From positions 37,036,034 to 37,100,033 of the forward strand of contig CM034601.1 in assembly GCA_020091685.1 (NCBI GenBank): a stretch of DNA of 64,000 nucleotides, read 5' to 3'. Positions 23,150-34,800 of the stretch are shown one piece after another. This DNA comes from Lutjanus erythropterus (Eukaryota > Chordata > Actinopteri > Lutjaniformes > Lutjanidae). Under the pieces are notes generated by a model. It was not told the origin of the DNA. It saw only the letters and a list, made by a program, of their open reading frames with translations, and ran no database searches. A program made the translations under genes and the position numbers. Position 1 is the stretch's first letter, and every line of letters begins with the position of its first letter.

Positions 23150-23290
23150 ATAGAAAAATAGTAACAACAAGGTTTAAAGCAAGTATTAAGCCTTTATTGT
23201 AGTGGCTAGCGCATCAAAAAAGCCAACTTGTTTCGACCACTGTTGGTTTTCATCAGGGTTTTAAACAAGGCCTGGATTGCCTTCCTGTTT
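23150..23290. repeat. Probable dispersed-repeat fragment
   Basis: The segment with TTTGTTTCGACC and CATCAGGGTTTTAAAC (about 23230-23270) resembles the end of a dispersed element I associate with fish genomes. Termini are not clear. Confidence 0.3.
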
Positions 23291-24935
23291 AACATTCAGA
23301 AAAATCTTTGTTTACATGTCAGTTGTAGTGTGAAAAGTGCTCTGTAACGCAACACTGAAAACCTCTGTAAATCCATTCCAGTGGATTGTAGCCTGGCTCT
23401 TTTTACATCAATCATGAGCAAAAGTCTGAATTCAAAATCTAAAAGAAAGCTGTTCAACTTAATTCATGTTGAAAAATAGTTACACCATTCTACTGAGAGC
23501 AGGAATTACATTAGTAACATGTTGTATGCTTTTCTCATCAACCTGGATGTATTAGATATTCATAGTGTTTCAACAGACATTAGGGCCTATACAGAGTGTA
23601 AATTTACTGATGTTAACTGTTTTTGCAGGTTGGTCTGATCTCCTGCAAGTCATTTGCTCACACTGTTTCCAAATATCCATTAGAAAGAGCTCCCAGAGAC
23701 GTGCTGCTGCACTGACAAACAAGATCCATCATTTTAAATGAGACAGCTGTGGTAATTCTTCCTAAAATGATGTTACAACACCAAATTCTTACATTTCTGA
23801 TGGGGGAAATTTTACTTTTTCCATTCAAGTCTACTGGAATGTTCATCTGATTGCAGGGCAACAACGGATATGTGAAGATATCTCCTGACTGAAGAATGGC
23901 ACAGTAGTTTTTAAACTACAGCAGTGATTAGAGCATTACATAGTCATATCAGGAAAAAATATAATACCCTTATGGATGACAGTAATCAGTTTAATTACAC
24001 TAGTGTTATGTGTAAATGAGGAAAATGATGAGAATCACGAAGAGGAGGAAAACAAAGACAACTTTGAACAACATCTCTCCAGAATGTTTATAGAACAGAA
24101 ACCAAGAATGGCTGTGTTTGCAATTATTTTTTTTAAATGTCATCAAGATCACAAGTTAATTATCTTATTATCTCAAAAAAATGTGTGTTATCGAGATAAG
24201 ATAATCAACCCATTATCACAAGGAAACAATAGGCGGTATCCTTCTATAATGTTTATCAGAGATCAGCAGTACTGTACCAGCATGCATACATGGCGTCTCG
24301 ACAACTGTAGCAATTGATTTAAGCTGAAAATGTCAGATCAAGGAGTAGGCTACCCATTATTGATCAATGCATCAGACTATACTTCAAGGTCTAACACAGG
24401 CAGAAATTGCATTGTGTCTTTCTGTTAGAGATAACATTCAGATCAGTCCTTGTTATTTAAGCAACTGGTGAGTGACATTCAGTGATCATGCCAGAGTTCT
24501 CCATATTTATCCTGCACTCTCCACAAAACAAAAGTTGTTTTACTGTGATAAATTATCTTATTACCTCGAGAAATCTGCATTTGGTTTTCTCAAGAAAACA
24601 GCATTAAATAAATAATTGCAAGCACTGCTACTCACAGCTTCCATAATTCTGCAAGGAGATTTATGTTTTGTCTTTTGAATTCAAATTGAGAACCTCACTT
24701 TGAGTGAGCTAGCTGTATGGGAATTTTATTTCTATCCCACCCTATTCCAGTGCAAAAACATCACCTACACAAATGCTAATTTAATTATATTTATAGATTT
24801 AAAGATTACTCAAACTGAAACTTCCCATTAACAAGAAAGTAGATGTTGTCCCATGGAGAAGTAGAAATAGTGTTTAAGGTAATTAAAGCATAATTACTTT
24901 AAACATTATCAAATGTCATTACACAACAAATGAGA
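23291..24935. other. Gene-free AT-rich spacer
   Basis: Unique AT-rich DNA. Two related ATTATCTTATTA words followed by CTC(A/G)A lie at about 24160 and 24545, probably a trace of an old repeat. The 113-codon plus-strand frame at 23976-24317 is Glu/Asn-rich and has no domain. Confidence 0.45.
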
Positions 24936-24947
24936 ATTTTAGCCTTG

Positions 24948-25458
24948 CGGTCATATGCCTCCACCAACCAGTCAAGTTTGCATCCATGTCTGTCTAGATT
25001 CATATACTGCATATAGAGAAAATGGCAACACCTCATCATTTTGTCCAATTAGATATTTGTGTGAAATTGTCTCACAATTAGTACATGAATTCTTGAGTTA
25101 TGGCCCAAAATGGAGTTTTGTGAGGTCACAGTGACCCATGACCTCCAAAATCTAATCACTTCACCCTTGAGTCCAAGTAGAAATCTGAGCCAAGTTTGAA
25201 GAAATTCTATCAAAGTGTTTCTGGGATACTGCATTCACAAGAATGCGACAGGAAGTGACGTCACAGTAGCCTTTGAACTCCAAAATCGAATCTGTTCATC
25301 CTTGAGTCCAGTTGGATGTTTATGGAAAATCTGAAGAAATTCCATCATGGCATTCTTGAGATATCGCGTTCACAAGAATATACATGCTATGTACGGATGA
25401 ACAACTCAAACGCTTGATGCCTCTGGCCACGGCTGTCGACTGCATGGAGGCATAAAAA
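24948..25458. mobile_element. Non-autonomous DNA transposon (MITE), GGAGGCATA termini
   Basis: The left end reads TATGCCTCC (24954-24962) and the right end GGAGGCATA (25446-25454), a perfect 9-bp inverted terminus. The interior contains two diverged tandem units built on 'TTGAGTCCA...GAAGAAATTC...TTC(T)(T)GAG/GGATA...TTCACAAGAAT' (about 25160-25245 and 25300-25378). Such internally repetitive non-coding elements are abundant in spiny-rayed fish. No transposase is encoded. The 61-codon minus-strand frame inside is not a gene. Confidence 0.75.
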
Positions 25459-25672
25459 CTGCTACCTGAAAAAAGATAAATACAATGTCTACATATATTT
25501 TGTATTTAGATATTTGCTACATCATAATTACATGAAAAATTGAAAATTATTCAGTTTTCTTGTATTAACTGAATTGTAATTGTACATCAATTTTCCATGC
25601 TACATGAAGACCAAATCCAAACACAGAAAAGAGTGACGAGCAGCAGCTTAAAGTGAGATGGAGACGTATCAT

Positions 25673-26022
25673 CAGTGCCAAACTCAAAAATAATCAACTG
25701 TCCACTCACAGCTTGGAGGCGGGACCACAGGCAGAGCTTATCATCTGACAGAGCTGACGGCAGCCATGACAGACAGCTGGAGGGACATTTCTTTTAACCG
25801 CACATGTATTTAGTTTCATTTACAACATACAGGCACTTAGAGCTATCTTCTTGGCACAAATTTCAGTTCATTCATTCATTCATTCATTCATTCATTCATT
25901 CATTCATTCATAAATTTCAGTGTAAACTGATCTGTCTGTAATTGGTGCCATTGGCTTGCTCCACCCATGGTCCTGTTCTCAAGCTGTGATTGGACAGTTG
26001 ACTGTTTACCATTGTGGCATTG
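25673..26022. repeat. Foldback/inverted-repeat element with CATT microsatellite core
   Basis: The arm at 25673-25728 and the arm at 25966-26022 are imperfect reverse complements. For example, CAACTGTCCACTCACAGCTT on the left pairs with AAGCTGTGATTGGACAGTTG on the right. The 237-base spacer holds a pure CATT array. The arms could form a stem of roughly 55 bp with mismatches. It probably represents a MITE with long terminal inverted repeats. Confidence 0.7.
25868..25911. repeat. (CATT)n microsatellite
   Basis: About eleven uninterrupted CATT units, lying inside the spacer of the inverted-repeat element. Confidence 0.95.
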
Positions 26023-26040
26023 ACAATGCATTTCAGCTTC

Positions 26041-27440
26041 AAAAAAGAAAAAGCTTCTTTACACATCTCTTGACACACGGAGATGCAAAACACAACACAT
26101 TTTTATGTATTTGATATTAACGTGACATGGGAAAATATGTGTATTGAATTTCTCTCTATTTCTCTGTTTGATTTGTTTTTATTTAGGCATTTTAAACCTT
26201 CCACAGAAACTGCCTGAGCGCAGGGCATTATTCAATCCGTGAACTCCTACATTGTTTCACGGTATACTACCTTACCTTGACTCCGTGTTCATTTCATTTC
26301 AAAGACATAATAGCTTTTAACAGTTCACTGCACCTCCATTGTGCAGCTCTTGTTCTGCGTGTGCATCAGGGACAGTTCTATGGTTAGCCAGTAATAATTA
26401 ATCAAAAGACAGAGAGAGGGACAAGGCTCTGTGGAGATGATCTACATTTCATGTGTATGAGGTCACTGCATCCATGTCAAGATGCTTGAATGCACAGGGA
26501 CCCTCCTCAATAACTGTTATTGACTGCCTCATTGTTGAATATGGAGAAGGAGGGAGAGAAGACGAATCTCAATTTTAAGGCTTGGCACCAAATTAAGCAT
26601 GTCATCACCTGTGGGATCGTTACTGGCATTGTTTACACTTTGAAATGAACAAAGCTTTCATGTTCATAAATCAGCTTGGCTATGTGAGACCTAAATGTGA
26701 TGTTGAACTATATTTTGAGGCTGTAAAGGGTTTGTTTAAATGCACAATATGTAAATTTTGCCACTAGAGGATTCTCTTACATTAAAACCTCTCTGATGTG
26801 ACTCAGGCAGAAATCATGTTCCTGGATGAGGTAATATTAAAGATTTATTTATGTTATGTTCCTTCCTCACCCTCTGATGTATCTGACGTGTCCCGTGTTT
26901 TCACAGAAGTTACAGCAAGTAGCGGCTAGTAGAAAATGCACCTCTGGGTTTGACCATTGTTGAAATCATTTGAGATAATGTAAGTAAACAACTCAACAAA
27001 ATATAATGTGTAACATATGTCTAGCGTTTTTAGACATTAATACAGAACAGTTAATATCATAGCTTTAAAAATGACTGTAATTAAATTGCACCAAATTTTG
27101 AGTTACATTATGATTCTCAAATGACAGCAGCCGTGTCTTCATCACAATATTTTGAAGTATGGTATTTAAAGGTTGATGGAAGTGACAAAATTTGAAAAAT
27201 AAAATTGCAAAAAAAAGTTTTTATGCTTGCTTGTGGTGGTTTTTGCCAAAAAGAGTGGACGTGCTTCATGAGAAATATTAACACTTTTCCTAGATACACA
27301 CAGTGGACATTTAACTCACATGACTGTTCAGCTGCTTCCACTCCAACGATCTCCTCATTGCTCCCATGACTCTTCATCAATGATCACTCCACACAGATGT
27401 GATGTAACCTTCCTCACATTAAAACATTAAACAAATAGAA
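26041..27440. other. Gene-free AT-rich spacer
   Basis: Unique DNA. The part from about 26735 (AAATGCACAATATGTAA, then TTGCCACTAGAGG) to about 27020 may be a decayed dispersed element. No supported exon. Confidence 0.4.
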
Positions 27441-27444
27441 ATAT

Positions 27445-27770
27445 CATATTTCTTATTGTGTTTTCCACTTTTTTTTCCACCGTGACAGGTTTTCCAACTG
27501 GAGAATTGGTGCCACTGATCTCGATAAAGCTAATAATTGATAACTGTATGGCAGTGAATGGAAACAAGCCTTCTTTTGCATTTTTTTTTGTTGCAGATTT
27601 ACTTGAAATTTGGTTAAAATTGGCGATACGTCTGGATAGAAACACGGCTGATGCGATTATCTTCCATTGTAAAATATTATCATATCCATCTCATAAGTAC
27701 ATGTACATAATCAAGGACTTTGACACTCGGCAGCCTTGTCAGGGATCAGACCATGCTTTCCTGTAAACTA
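27445..27770. repeat. Possible decayed dispersed repeat
   Basis: Both strands are open across the first part (102 codons plus strand from 27458; 72 codons minus strand). The words GTCTGGATAGAAACACGGCTGATG resemble the interior of a fish dispersed element I half recognise. Neither frame has a protein domain. Low confidence. Confidence 0.25.
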
Positions 27771-27839
27771 TCACAACTCCAGAGAAGCTAAGAGTCACAT
27801 TTGGTTCACTTGTTGAATCAGTCCAGTCGGTCAGTGCTG

Positions 27840-28180
27840 CTGAATTATGCATACTTCATGTGGAAACAGACACATTTACTGGCACTAACTGGGAGCCTAA
27901 TCTACGCTTCTCTACTCCAACAGTTCCTGCATTTTCCACAGAATTAAAGTCATCTGGGCCTCTTCAGAGTGCCCTGGACACCAGTGAGGAGCTCACTCCA
28001 GGGCGCCCGCTTTGCAGCTTTCAACTCTCTCCTTTTTTCGTATGATCATGTGAGAATGACGGACAGATCACAGACCAGGACAAAAAAGCTATTCAACAGT
28101 CGGTGGGTTAAGGAAACTTTAACATCCAAAGTCTTTAAATTGTCACATAAGTCAGCGGCTTTTAGACAAATTGAACAAAA
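27840..28180. other. Spacer of unclear nature
   Basis: Unique sequence with overlapping short frames (27860-28045, 27969-28205), no domain and no repeat termini. Confidence 0.35.
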
Positions 28181-28184
28181 TGGA

Positions 28185-28600
28185 CCCTTTCAGGAGCCCC
28201 AGTGAAGTAGCATGTCAGCTCTGGGCACAAAGGGGGCCCCTGCTAGAGAGAGCCTGAATGGCTGCATTATCCTCCCTGTGGCTGCCCTGTCCAAAGGCCC
28301 ATTTCACATCTACTGCCACCTGCTATTAGCTTTCTTACAGTTCCTATGAGAGGCTGCTGATGGATTCCATTGCTTTAACAAAAAACTAAACAGGCGTGGT
28401 AATGCTGATTGAAGACAAAAACCCGTCACCCTTCCCAACCTCTGCTCCGCTTTCTCCTGATCGACAACCGTTACAGCAATTTGCCTTGTGAACAGGAGGG
28501 AGAGAAATGCGAGAGCCCAAAGCATGCAGTCACTGGGGAACAAATCAAATTTTCCTTTCAAATCTGCCTTTTGCTACCACCACAATGCTGATTCCTGGGT
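28185..28600. other. Candidate conserved non-coding element
   Basis: High-complexity repeat-free block (GGGGGCCCCTGCTAGAGAG near 28230; CCACCTGCTATTAGC near 28317, containing an E-box-like CACCTG). Confidence 0.4.
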
Positions 28601-29505
28601 AGTCATCTCACACAAAGGATGAGGGATTGAGAGTATGACATGTATGCATGTATAAAGTGGGAGTATATAAAGAGTAAGTAGTTAAAAAGCAGTGACACTA
28701 CTCTTCAAAAGCAAGTGAATAAAACCTTTAATACAGGATATAGCACAATTAAAAGTCCAGTACAAGAACACTTTGTATGGACTTAGCAGTAAAAATGCCC
28801 ATATGGTCAGACTATTTCTCTGTAAATGTTGCTGCTCTTTTATTTGCACATAAAAAAGATGAAAATCATAGATTATCTTAATATTCTACAACAGCTTCTT
28901 AACCACACTGAGAGCAGCTCTGTTGGCATTTCAGGCCGAGCAAGAGCTGGTCACTACAAAGCAAAAACAAAAAGAGCAAAAAATACCCCAAAACATCATC
29001 ATTATATCATTTTACCATCACTGGCTGTGTTTGAAAGCAAAACTATTCTGTTTAGAGGCTATAAAGCAGATCTTATTTTTGAGAAAAAGGATGTCCACTG
29101 ACTACCAATTTACCCATGAGTCAAGCTACTGCTTCAATAACTACAAGACTTATAATTATGAGGGTCGTAGAATGCAAGAATGCAGTGAAATTAGTGGTAC
29201 CACAGTACTTCAGATATTTAAAAAACTGCAACTATGTTAGTGTTTTGAATAAAATACATGCTTTTTTATGTAATGGCTAGTTTGGTCTTACAGAGCTGAT
29301 TTAGTGCTATTGTGTTTCTGTTACATGGCACAGCTATGAGTGAGTGACAATGATGTGTTGCTGTACAGACACACGTTTATTGCTCTAATTTTGTTTATTC
29401 TTTTGAAACCAGAGAGAAAGACAAAGACAAAGACATATGTTGTTTTTCATTGTAATTACTTCTTTTGACTGTAAAGATTATGGGGCCCAGCTTTTTGGGG
29501 TTTAA
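28601..29505. other. Gene-free AT-rich spacer
   Basis: Unique AT-rich DNA. The 105- and 91-codon overlapping plus-strand frames near 28826-29240 are Lys-rich products of A-rich sequence. Confidence 0.45.
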
Positions 29506-29510
29506 TGTGC

Positions 29511-29875
29511 TTTTAAGGACCAGTGTGTTGGATTTAGTGGCATTCAGTGTTGAGATTGCAGATTTCAACCATTTGAATATGCCTTGCCTCACCCACCCCT
29601 TCCAACTCATGAAAAACACAAATACCTGTATCTAGAGCCAGTGTTTGGTTTGTCGGTTCTAGCTTATGTATAAACATGGTGGTGCAACATGGCAATCTCT
29701 GTGGAAGAGCACCCGCACCCTCTGTAGATATAAACAGGTCATTAAGGAACACACAGCAACACACAAACAACTTTTTCAGGCGATGATACACTATGAAAAC
29801 AAAAAAATATTTTAAACCATTTCTGCCAAATTCAGTCAATTCATCCCACTAAATCTCACACATTGGTCCTTTAAA
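29511..29875. mobile_element. Complete MITE, TTAAAGGACCAG family
   Basis: The left terminus TTAAGGACCAGTGTGTTGGA (from 29513) and the right terminus, whose reverse complement starts TTAAAGGACCAATGTGTGAG (ending at 29874), form a roughly 27-bp imperfect inverted repeat that extends through GATTTAGTG. No transposase is encoded. The interior matches the truncated copy at 15425-15700. The 101-codon minus-strand frame inside is an artefact. Confidence 0.85.
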
Positions 29876-30089
29876 TGTATGATTTGTGTTATCAAATTTA
29901 GAATAAATGTTTAATTCCAGCATGTAAGAGAAGCAGTTGCCAACTACAGCTGAAAGGAGCATGCCTCCAGCAATGAGTATTAACAAAGAACAATGAGACT
30001 GCTGCATCATAGCTGTGCAGTTCACTGAAAATAAGCCACGCCCACTGACAAATCACAGCAGAATAATCTCCATGTCCATGGTATGACTA

Positions 30090-30480
30090 CAAATAATTTC
30101 CCCACAATAAACTATTATGAGCCATTAAGCTTTAAGTCTAAACCTTCCAGCTTGTGGCTGAGTTTACCCATGAGGTCTATGATGTCTCAAATTATTCTTT
30201 TCCTAACTCAAGGTGATTTCTTGGTCCTAACAAGGGCCCCTTCATGGCTTTTTAATGGGATTATGCTGCTGTATGTAGCATGGTGGACCTCTCCTCCTCC
30301 CCCAGTCCTCCCATCAGACACCAGCTAATTGAATCCCCGGCTAAATTAAAAAAAATTAGTCATGTGCGTAATGGAAATGATTTATCATGTCCACTTAACC
30401 AAAACGGATTTTGAAAACATTAAGCATCTCCAGTTGACTCAAGCTTGTTTTTAGGCACTTACTAATGCTCTCCCCGAAAA
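30090..30480. other. Candidate conserved non-coding element
   Basis: Complex block with GAGCCATTAAGCTTTAAG near 30120, CACCAGCTAATTGAATCCCC near 30319 and CGTAATGGAAATGATTTATC near 30367. The 81-codon plus-strand frame lacks a domain. Confidence 0.45.
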
Positions 30481-30900
30481 GATACACATATTGGAAATTA
30501 TGGCGGTGGGTGAAGGCCATAATGAAAACTGCACGGATGGAAACAAGTTGGAACTACAGAATTAGTGAAGAGAGAAATGTATGGTCAATTGAGAGAAATA
30601 AACAGAAACACAAACATAGGTTATCCAATTACTTGGAGAAAGCTTGGGAAATTAGAGAAAAAAAGTCCTTGAATAAACTTTAGACGTGTAGCATTTATTT
30701 TTTTCCTCCTGCTATTCAGTGCACCACTTATTTGATAAATAAATATTGTTGCCAGAGGATGTCCTATGTTATATTTTTGATGATATACAGCAGTGCCTTT
30801 GAAATGGGTGAAATGTTTGGCATGACAAAGAAATAAGAACTTTGGCTCTTCCAGCTCTGATAACAGGATATCAGTCAAAAATTGAGAATGTGTACTACTG
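30481..30900. other. Possible extension of the conserved block
   Basis: Repeat-free AT-rich DNA. The first 150 bases (to about 30630) are complex, the rest unremarkable. Confidence 0.3.
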
Positions 30901-30904
30901 TATC

Positions 30905-31480
30905 AAAGCCAAAGCGTACACTATCATTTGCTTCATGGCTGTGGCAAAACATTTATGGCTGTCATGGTCAATATTCAGTTCTCAGAATTCTTGAGAAATT
31001 CCACATTGATGGCTCGCGGGAATTCGGCAGCATGTCAAAACAAATCCCCAGCATGGCCGTCTCCTGGCCCAGTCTGCCCAGGAGGCAGCATGTTCATGCG
31101 AATCACCCTCACCGTGACAGCGCAGCTCAGAGATGAACAGGGGATGAAAGGGGGTCCTTATCTAGCAGGAATCACTCTCTGGCCGTCAGGGCCATGGGAC
31201 CTACTTTCAACTTCAAACCACAGAGATCAAGGTCCAGCCATGGGCCATGCACACAGAGGCTGTTCTTTAGGTGTGAAGGTGAGTTTTCACCTGGCCGCTC
31301 CTCCTGACATTTTCTTAAAAGCTCATCTCTAGAACTGCATACTCCTTCTTCAGGCTGACAGGAGACCTGCAGTCGAAGGTCGGCCAGCATATTGAGGTTA
31401 TGTACAGGTATGCTAATATACAGAGAATGACAAAAATGATTCACCGGCCCACTGTGATGGAGGTGGTATGGCTTCTACTC
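30905..31480. other. Candidate conserved element with a perfect donor site
   Basis: Balanced, repeat-free sequence. The plus strand stays open for 134 codons (30928-31332). Within that frame, AAG|GTGAGT at 31276-31284 is a consensus 5' splice site, and TTCTTTAG at 31263-31270 is an acceptor-like word. I recognise no domain, and the minus strand is also open for 90 codons. A regulatory element is the more likely reading; an unrecognised exon is possible. Confidence 0.35.
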
Positions 31481-31639
31481 ATTTCTCTAACAAAATCTTT
31501 TATCCTTTCAACTTTGTGTAAGGGTGGTACACAAGGGGCTGTATCCATGGAGAAGGCACAGTAGACAAGAATTATTCAATGACCCTCAAGAATCAGAGGG
31601 CTGAAGGAGTTAACCTTACATCCAGCTCAATTCCCCTGA

Positions 31640-31701
<62 letters not shown>
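31640..31701. repeat. (TA)n microsatellite
   Basis: About 60 bases of alternating TA with one G interruption (TATGTA near 31662). The tract can extrude as a cruciform. It explains the (Ile-Tyr)n stretch in a 105-codon minus-strand frame. Confidence 0.95.
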
Positions 31702-31702
<1 letters not shown>

Positions 31703-32770
31703 CCAGTGACTGGGTGATAAATCTCTTCTCTCTGGCTTTTGTCTGTAGCTATGAATTAGGCTGACACCGAGGCCACAAGGGGATGCCAAGTTGATGTGAA
31801 CCACGTCCACTGCCACTTTGTGGGGGCAAGTACTGGTAAAAGGATGAAGCAGAAACAAGTGTCTCAATATCTTCTCAAATGTACAGAAATGAAAAAATCC
31901 TTGGGAGTTCTTGTAGGTTACACTGTGTTGCACTCCCAGACCAATTTGATGTCACAGACAAACACTGCAAGGAAGTTCAGTCTTCACTAAATAGAAAGTT
32001 GTACATGTTAAAATTCAGGTATGTGATTGGACAGACAAAGACAAAAAGACAAAAAACAAACAAATAAAAAACAAACCAAAAATAAAAAAACAGTTCTAAA
32101 ACAGTGTCCAGAAATACAATTCATCAAAGTAAGACATACAGAAACAAGGTGCCTATCAAAACCTGCTCATCTGTTCCCTTTTTCCTCCTGGTAGCTAATG
32201 AAGTACATGCAGCATGATAAATAAAAACGAATGTGCATACTCAAGCCATCTTGTAAAATACCCCAAACAATGCATACATAATTCTGCTGCAAACCCCAGT
32301 TTGAGAATGTATAGTTTTACTTTCAAGCAGCTTTAACGCAAGCTAGCAGCTAATTTAGTGCCTCACACTTGATGTCGCAGACTCTTTACTGGCATTTACC
32401 AACAAGAGTTCCTAAAAGCTTGGTATTTCACCCAGATGGTATGGCATGGTTCTGCAGGATGTAACAGTGCATGCTTCAGTGAGCTAATGGGTGCTTCAAC
32501 CTGTACTCTGAGTGGATCAAAAAAGGTTGGACTGAGTGACAAAATATATAGGCTAGTTTTATGTCTAAAGCTAGAAAAGTTAGGCAGACTAGACTGAATA
32601 ATACATGTGTGCAATATGAGATAAGGTTATTTTAATTTTGTAAACCCATTTGGCTATAGTATATTTTAGCACTATTTAAAGAAAAAATGTTTTATGTTTG
32701 TTTTTATATTTTTTAAACACAAAACATATTAAAAAATATTCAGAAAAATGTAGGCCGGCAGTTTACTGTA
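31702..32770. other. Gene-free AT-rich spacer
   Basis: A-rich low complexity at 32038-32090. A segment near 32250-32400 (CAAACAATGCATACATAATTC) resembles one near 33970-34020 and may be an old dispersed repeat. No supported exon. Confidence 0.45.
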
Positions 32771-32773
32771 ATA

Positions 32774-32777
<4 letters not shown>

Positions 32778-32833
<56 letters not shown>
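32778..32833. repeat. (TG)n microsatellite
   Basis: About 28 uninterrupted TG/GT units, a typical fish dinucleotide array capable of Z-DNA formation. Confidence 0.97.
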
Positions 32834-32834
<1 letters not shown>

Positions 32835-34315
32835 GGTAAAACACAACACAGCCTATTAATTAACACAAAGTGCTATGATTAAAAAGCACATGCATGCTCC
32901 GAGTCTGACCTTGTGAGATTGCGCCTCTATTGTAGGTAGTACGGTAACACCTTTTGGCCCGTCACTCACTCTGTTGCAGGCTGACCTCTTGTGATTACGC
33001 CAATACCATAGTTAATAAAGTTGTCTCACTGAATTCATCCACTGGAGGTAGCTCGCCCTCGCAGTACCAGCACAGCAGCCGTACAATACTTAGTTTAATG
33101 GAATGGCTTAGAAAAGACCAAATAACTTGCTTTAATGAATCTTGTTAGTTTTTACAATTCAGATTTGTAAAATACCACTTTTATGAGGTTACTATTCTCA
33201 GAAGACAATCACAGACAGTAAACTTGGCATTTCATAATTCTGGCAGTCGAGCAGCAGATATAATGAAGTTCAAGCTGGATGTCAAGCTTATATTAATTCA
33301 AAGGTGGACATAAATTGTGTTCTTCTGCGTTAATAATGATCAAAATAATACACAAAAAGGTCAGGTTAAGAACACATATATGCGTAATCCCTCTTGTTGG
33401 ATTTAGTGTCGCTTGAAATGACCAGGGTTTAGCTGAAGTTATGTCTTTATTTCCCAGGATTCCTGGGAAAATTGGTTTATTTTCCCAGGATAGAAAAAGT
33501 CTAATTTTTAACCTCTAAATGTTAAGATGGTCAATTCAGGTAAAAGTCATTTGAAAATCTGCAGGAAGGTCTAATGTTAGTTGCAGTCGCAGTTGTGCCA
33601 GCATTCCAAGGAGCCACAATCTAAGTGTATCTTCATACATTGATGATTAAAAAAAAAAAATCATCTCAGCGTGAAGTTAAAATCAGACCTGAGGTCTACC
33701 ATAGGTTTTACAGTTAGGTTAAGGCAAAAATTAGGTTAATAAACAACTATTTACATTATGGTTTTGCTAGCATATCCAGAAAGTGATGAGATGACCCAAA
33801 GCAAGCTAACGAGAACACACATTGGGCAGACAATGCTTTGCGTGCCGAAGGATGTAAGGCACCACCCCCAGGTGAAATACCTCAAGTCCTAAGTTTTTAG
33901 GGAGCCCTATTTACCAAAGCATTGGTTATGTAGTTTCACAAAAACTGCTCAGTTTGTCTTATAAAATACACAAACCAATGCACACATAATTCCATCGCAG
34001 GCCCACTTACTGGCAGTTCTCCCTTTTAAAGAGTGAAATTCCAAAGATTTGTTGTTTGTCACTTTCACCCTGTTGTACTTATTAAAACAGTCTCTCCTGA
34101 TCACTACAGTCCTTTAAAAATCAGCAGGTTGAACTCCAGCTGAACACAAATACATATCATTGTGGATATATAGAAAGAAAAAACTCTTTACACACTTCAG
34201 CCTATAGATGTCCTCAAATCATCTCCATTTTACTGGAGCAGCTCTTACGAATCTGCAGGATTCACATGGGTCACATTTTCAGGTCAGAAAATCAGAACTG
34301 CACTGTGTCTGTCTA
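32834..34315. other. Gene-free spacer with old repeat traces
   Basis: AT-rich DNA. A short perfect hairpin TTCCCAGGATTCCTGGGAA lies at about 33451-33469, with another TTCCCAGGA at about 33482. The segment near 33970-34020 shares AATGCA(T/C)ACATAATTC with 32270-32285. Probable remnants of dispersed elements. Confidence 0.4.
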
Positions 34316-34317
34316 CA

Positions 34318-34800
34318 CTGTATATGTGGAGGCACATGCTGGGTGAATTTTCCAGCCGTACTGCATTAGAGCAACAATCACACAAACAGACAGCTGTACT
34401 CTCAAGGGAGTCTGCAATCAGGCTGTGCAGAACTGCCTCTGTCCTTCAACAGGCAATTAACACTGAGTCCATTATAGCTCCCAGGGGAGCTACTGGCCAG
34501 GGAGGCCGGGAAAGGCATCATCTGAAAGGTCAGCGCCTGGAGAGGAAACAGGAGGGGCAGAGTATGACGGAGGCTGGAGGATGGAAGTGGGGAAGACAGG
34601 GAGGAGGGTGTGAGCTGCCTCAGACCAAATGGAGTGTAAAGCAGGAGCTATTTGTCACCCGCAAGCTATTCACTGGGGGAGGCTGCAGTATTTTCCACTG
34701 GACAGGAGTATGCGTCAGCAGCACGGGGTATAAATTAAGAAAACCACTGAGACTCCAGGTCTAATTGTAGCCTTTCCAAGCATCTTGGGACCCAGCAGAT
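34318..34800. other. Candidate conserved element with TATA-like motif
   Basis: Complex GC-balanced sequence. GGGTATAAATTAAG at 34726-34739 is a strong TATA-like box preceded by GCGTCAGCA (34712-34720). No initiator of good quality follows at +30. A 146-codon plus-strand frame (34324-34764) spans the block with no recognisable domain; it is Gly/Gln/Glu/Arg-rich where the DNA is purine-rich. Confidence 0.35.

Noticed and set aside
25868-25911. CRISPR-like array
   Set aside because: Repeats are contiguous 4-bp units without spacers, that is, a microsatellite.
31616-31933. Minus-strand 105-codon frame with Ile-Tyr repeats
   Set aside because: Translation of the (TA)n microsatellite.
34324-34764. 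Plus-strand 146-codon open frame
   Set aside because: No recognisable domain; composition follows purine-rich DNA and no flanking splice signals were found.
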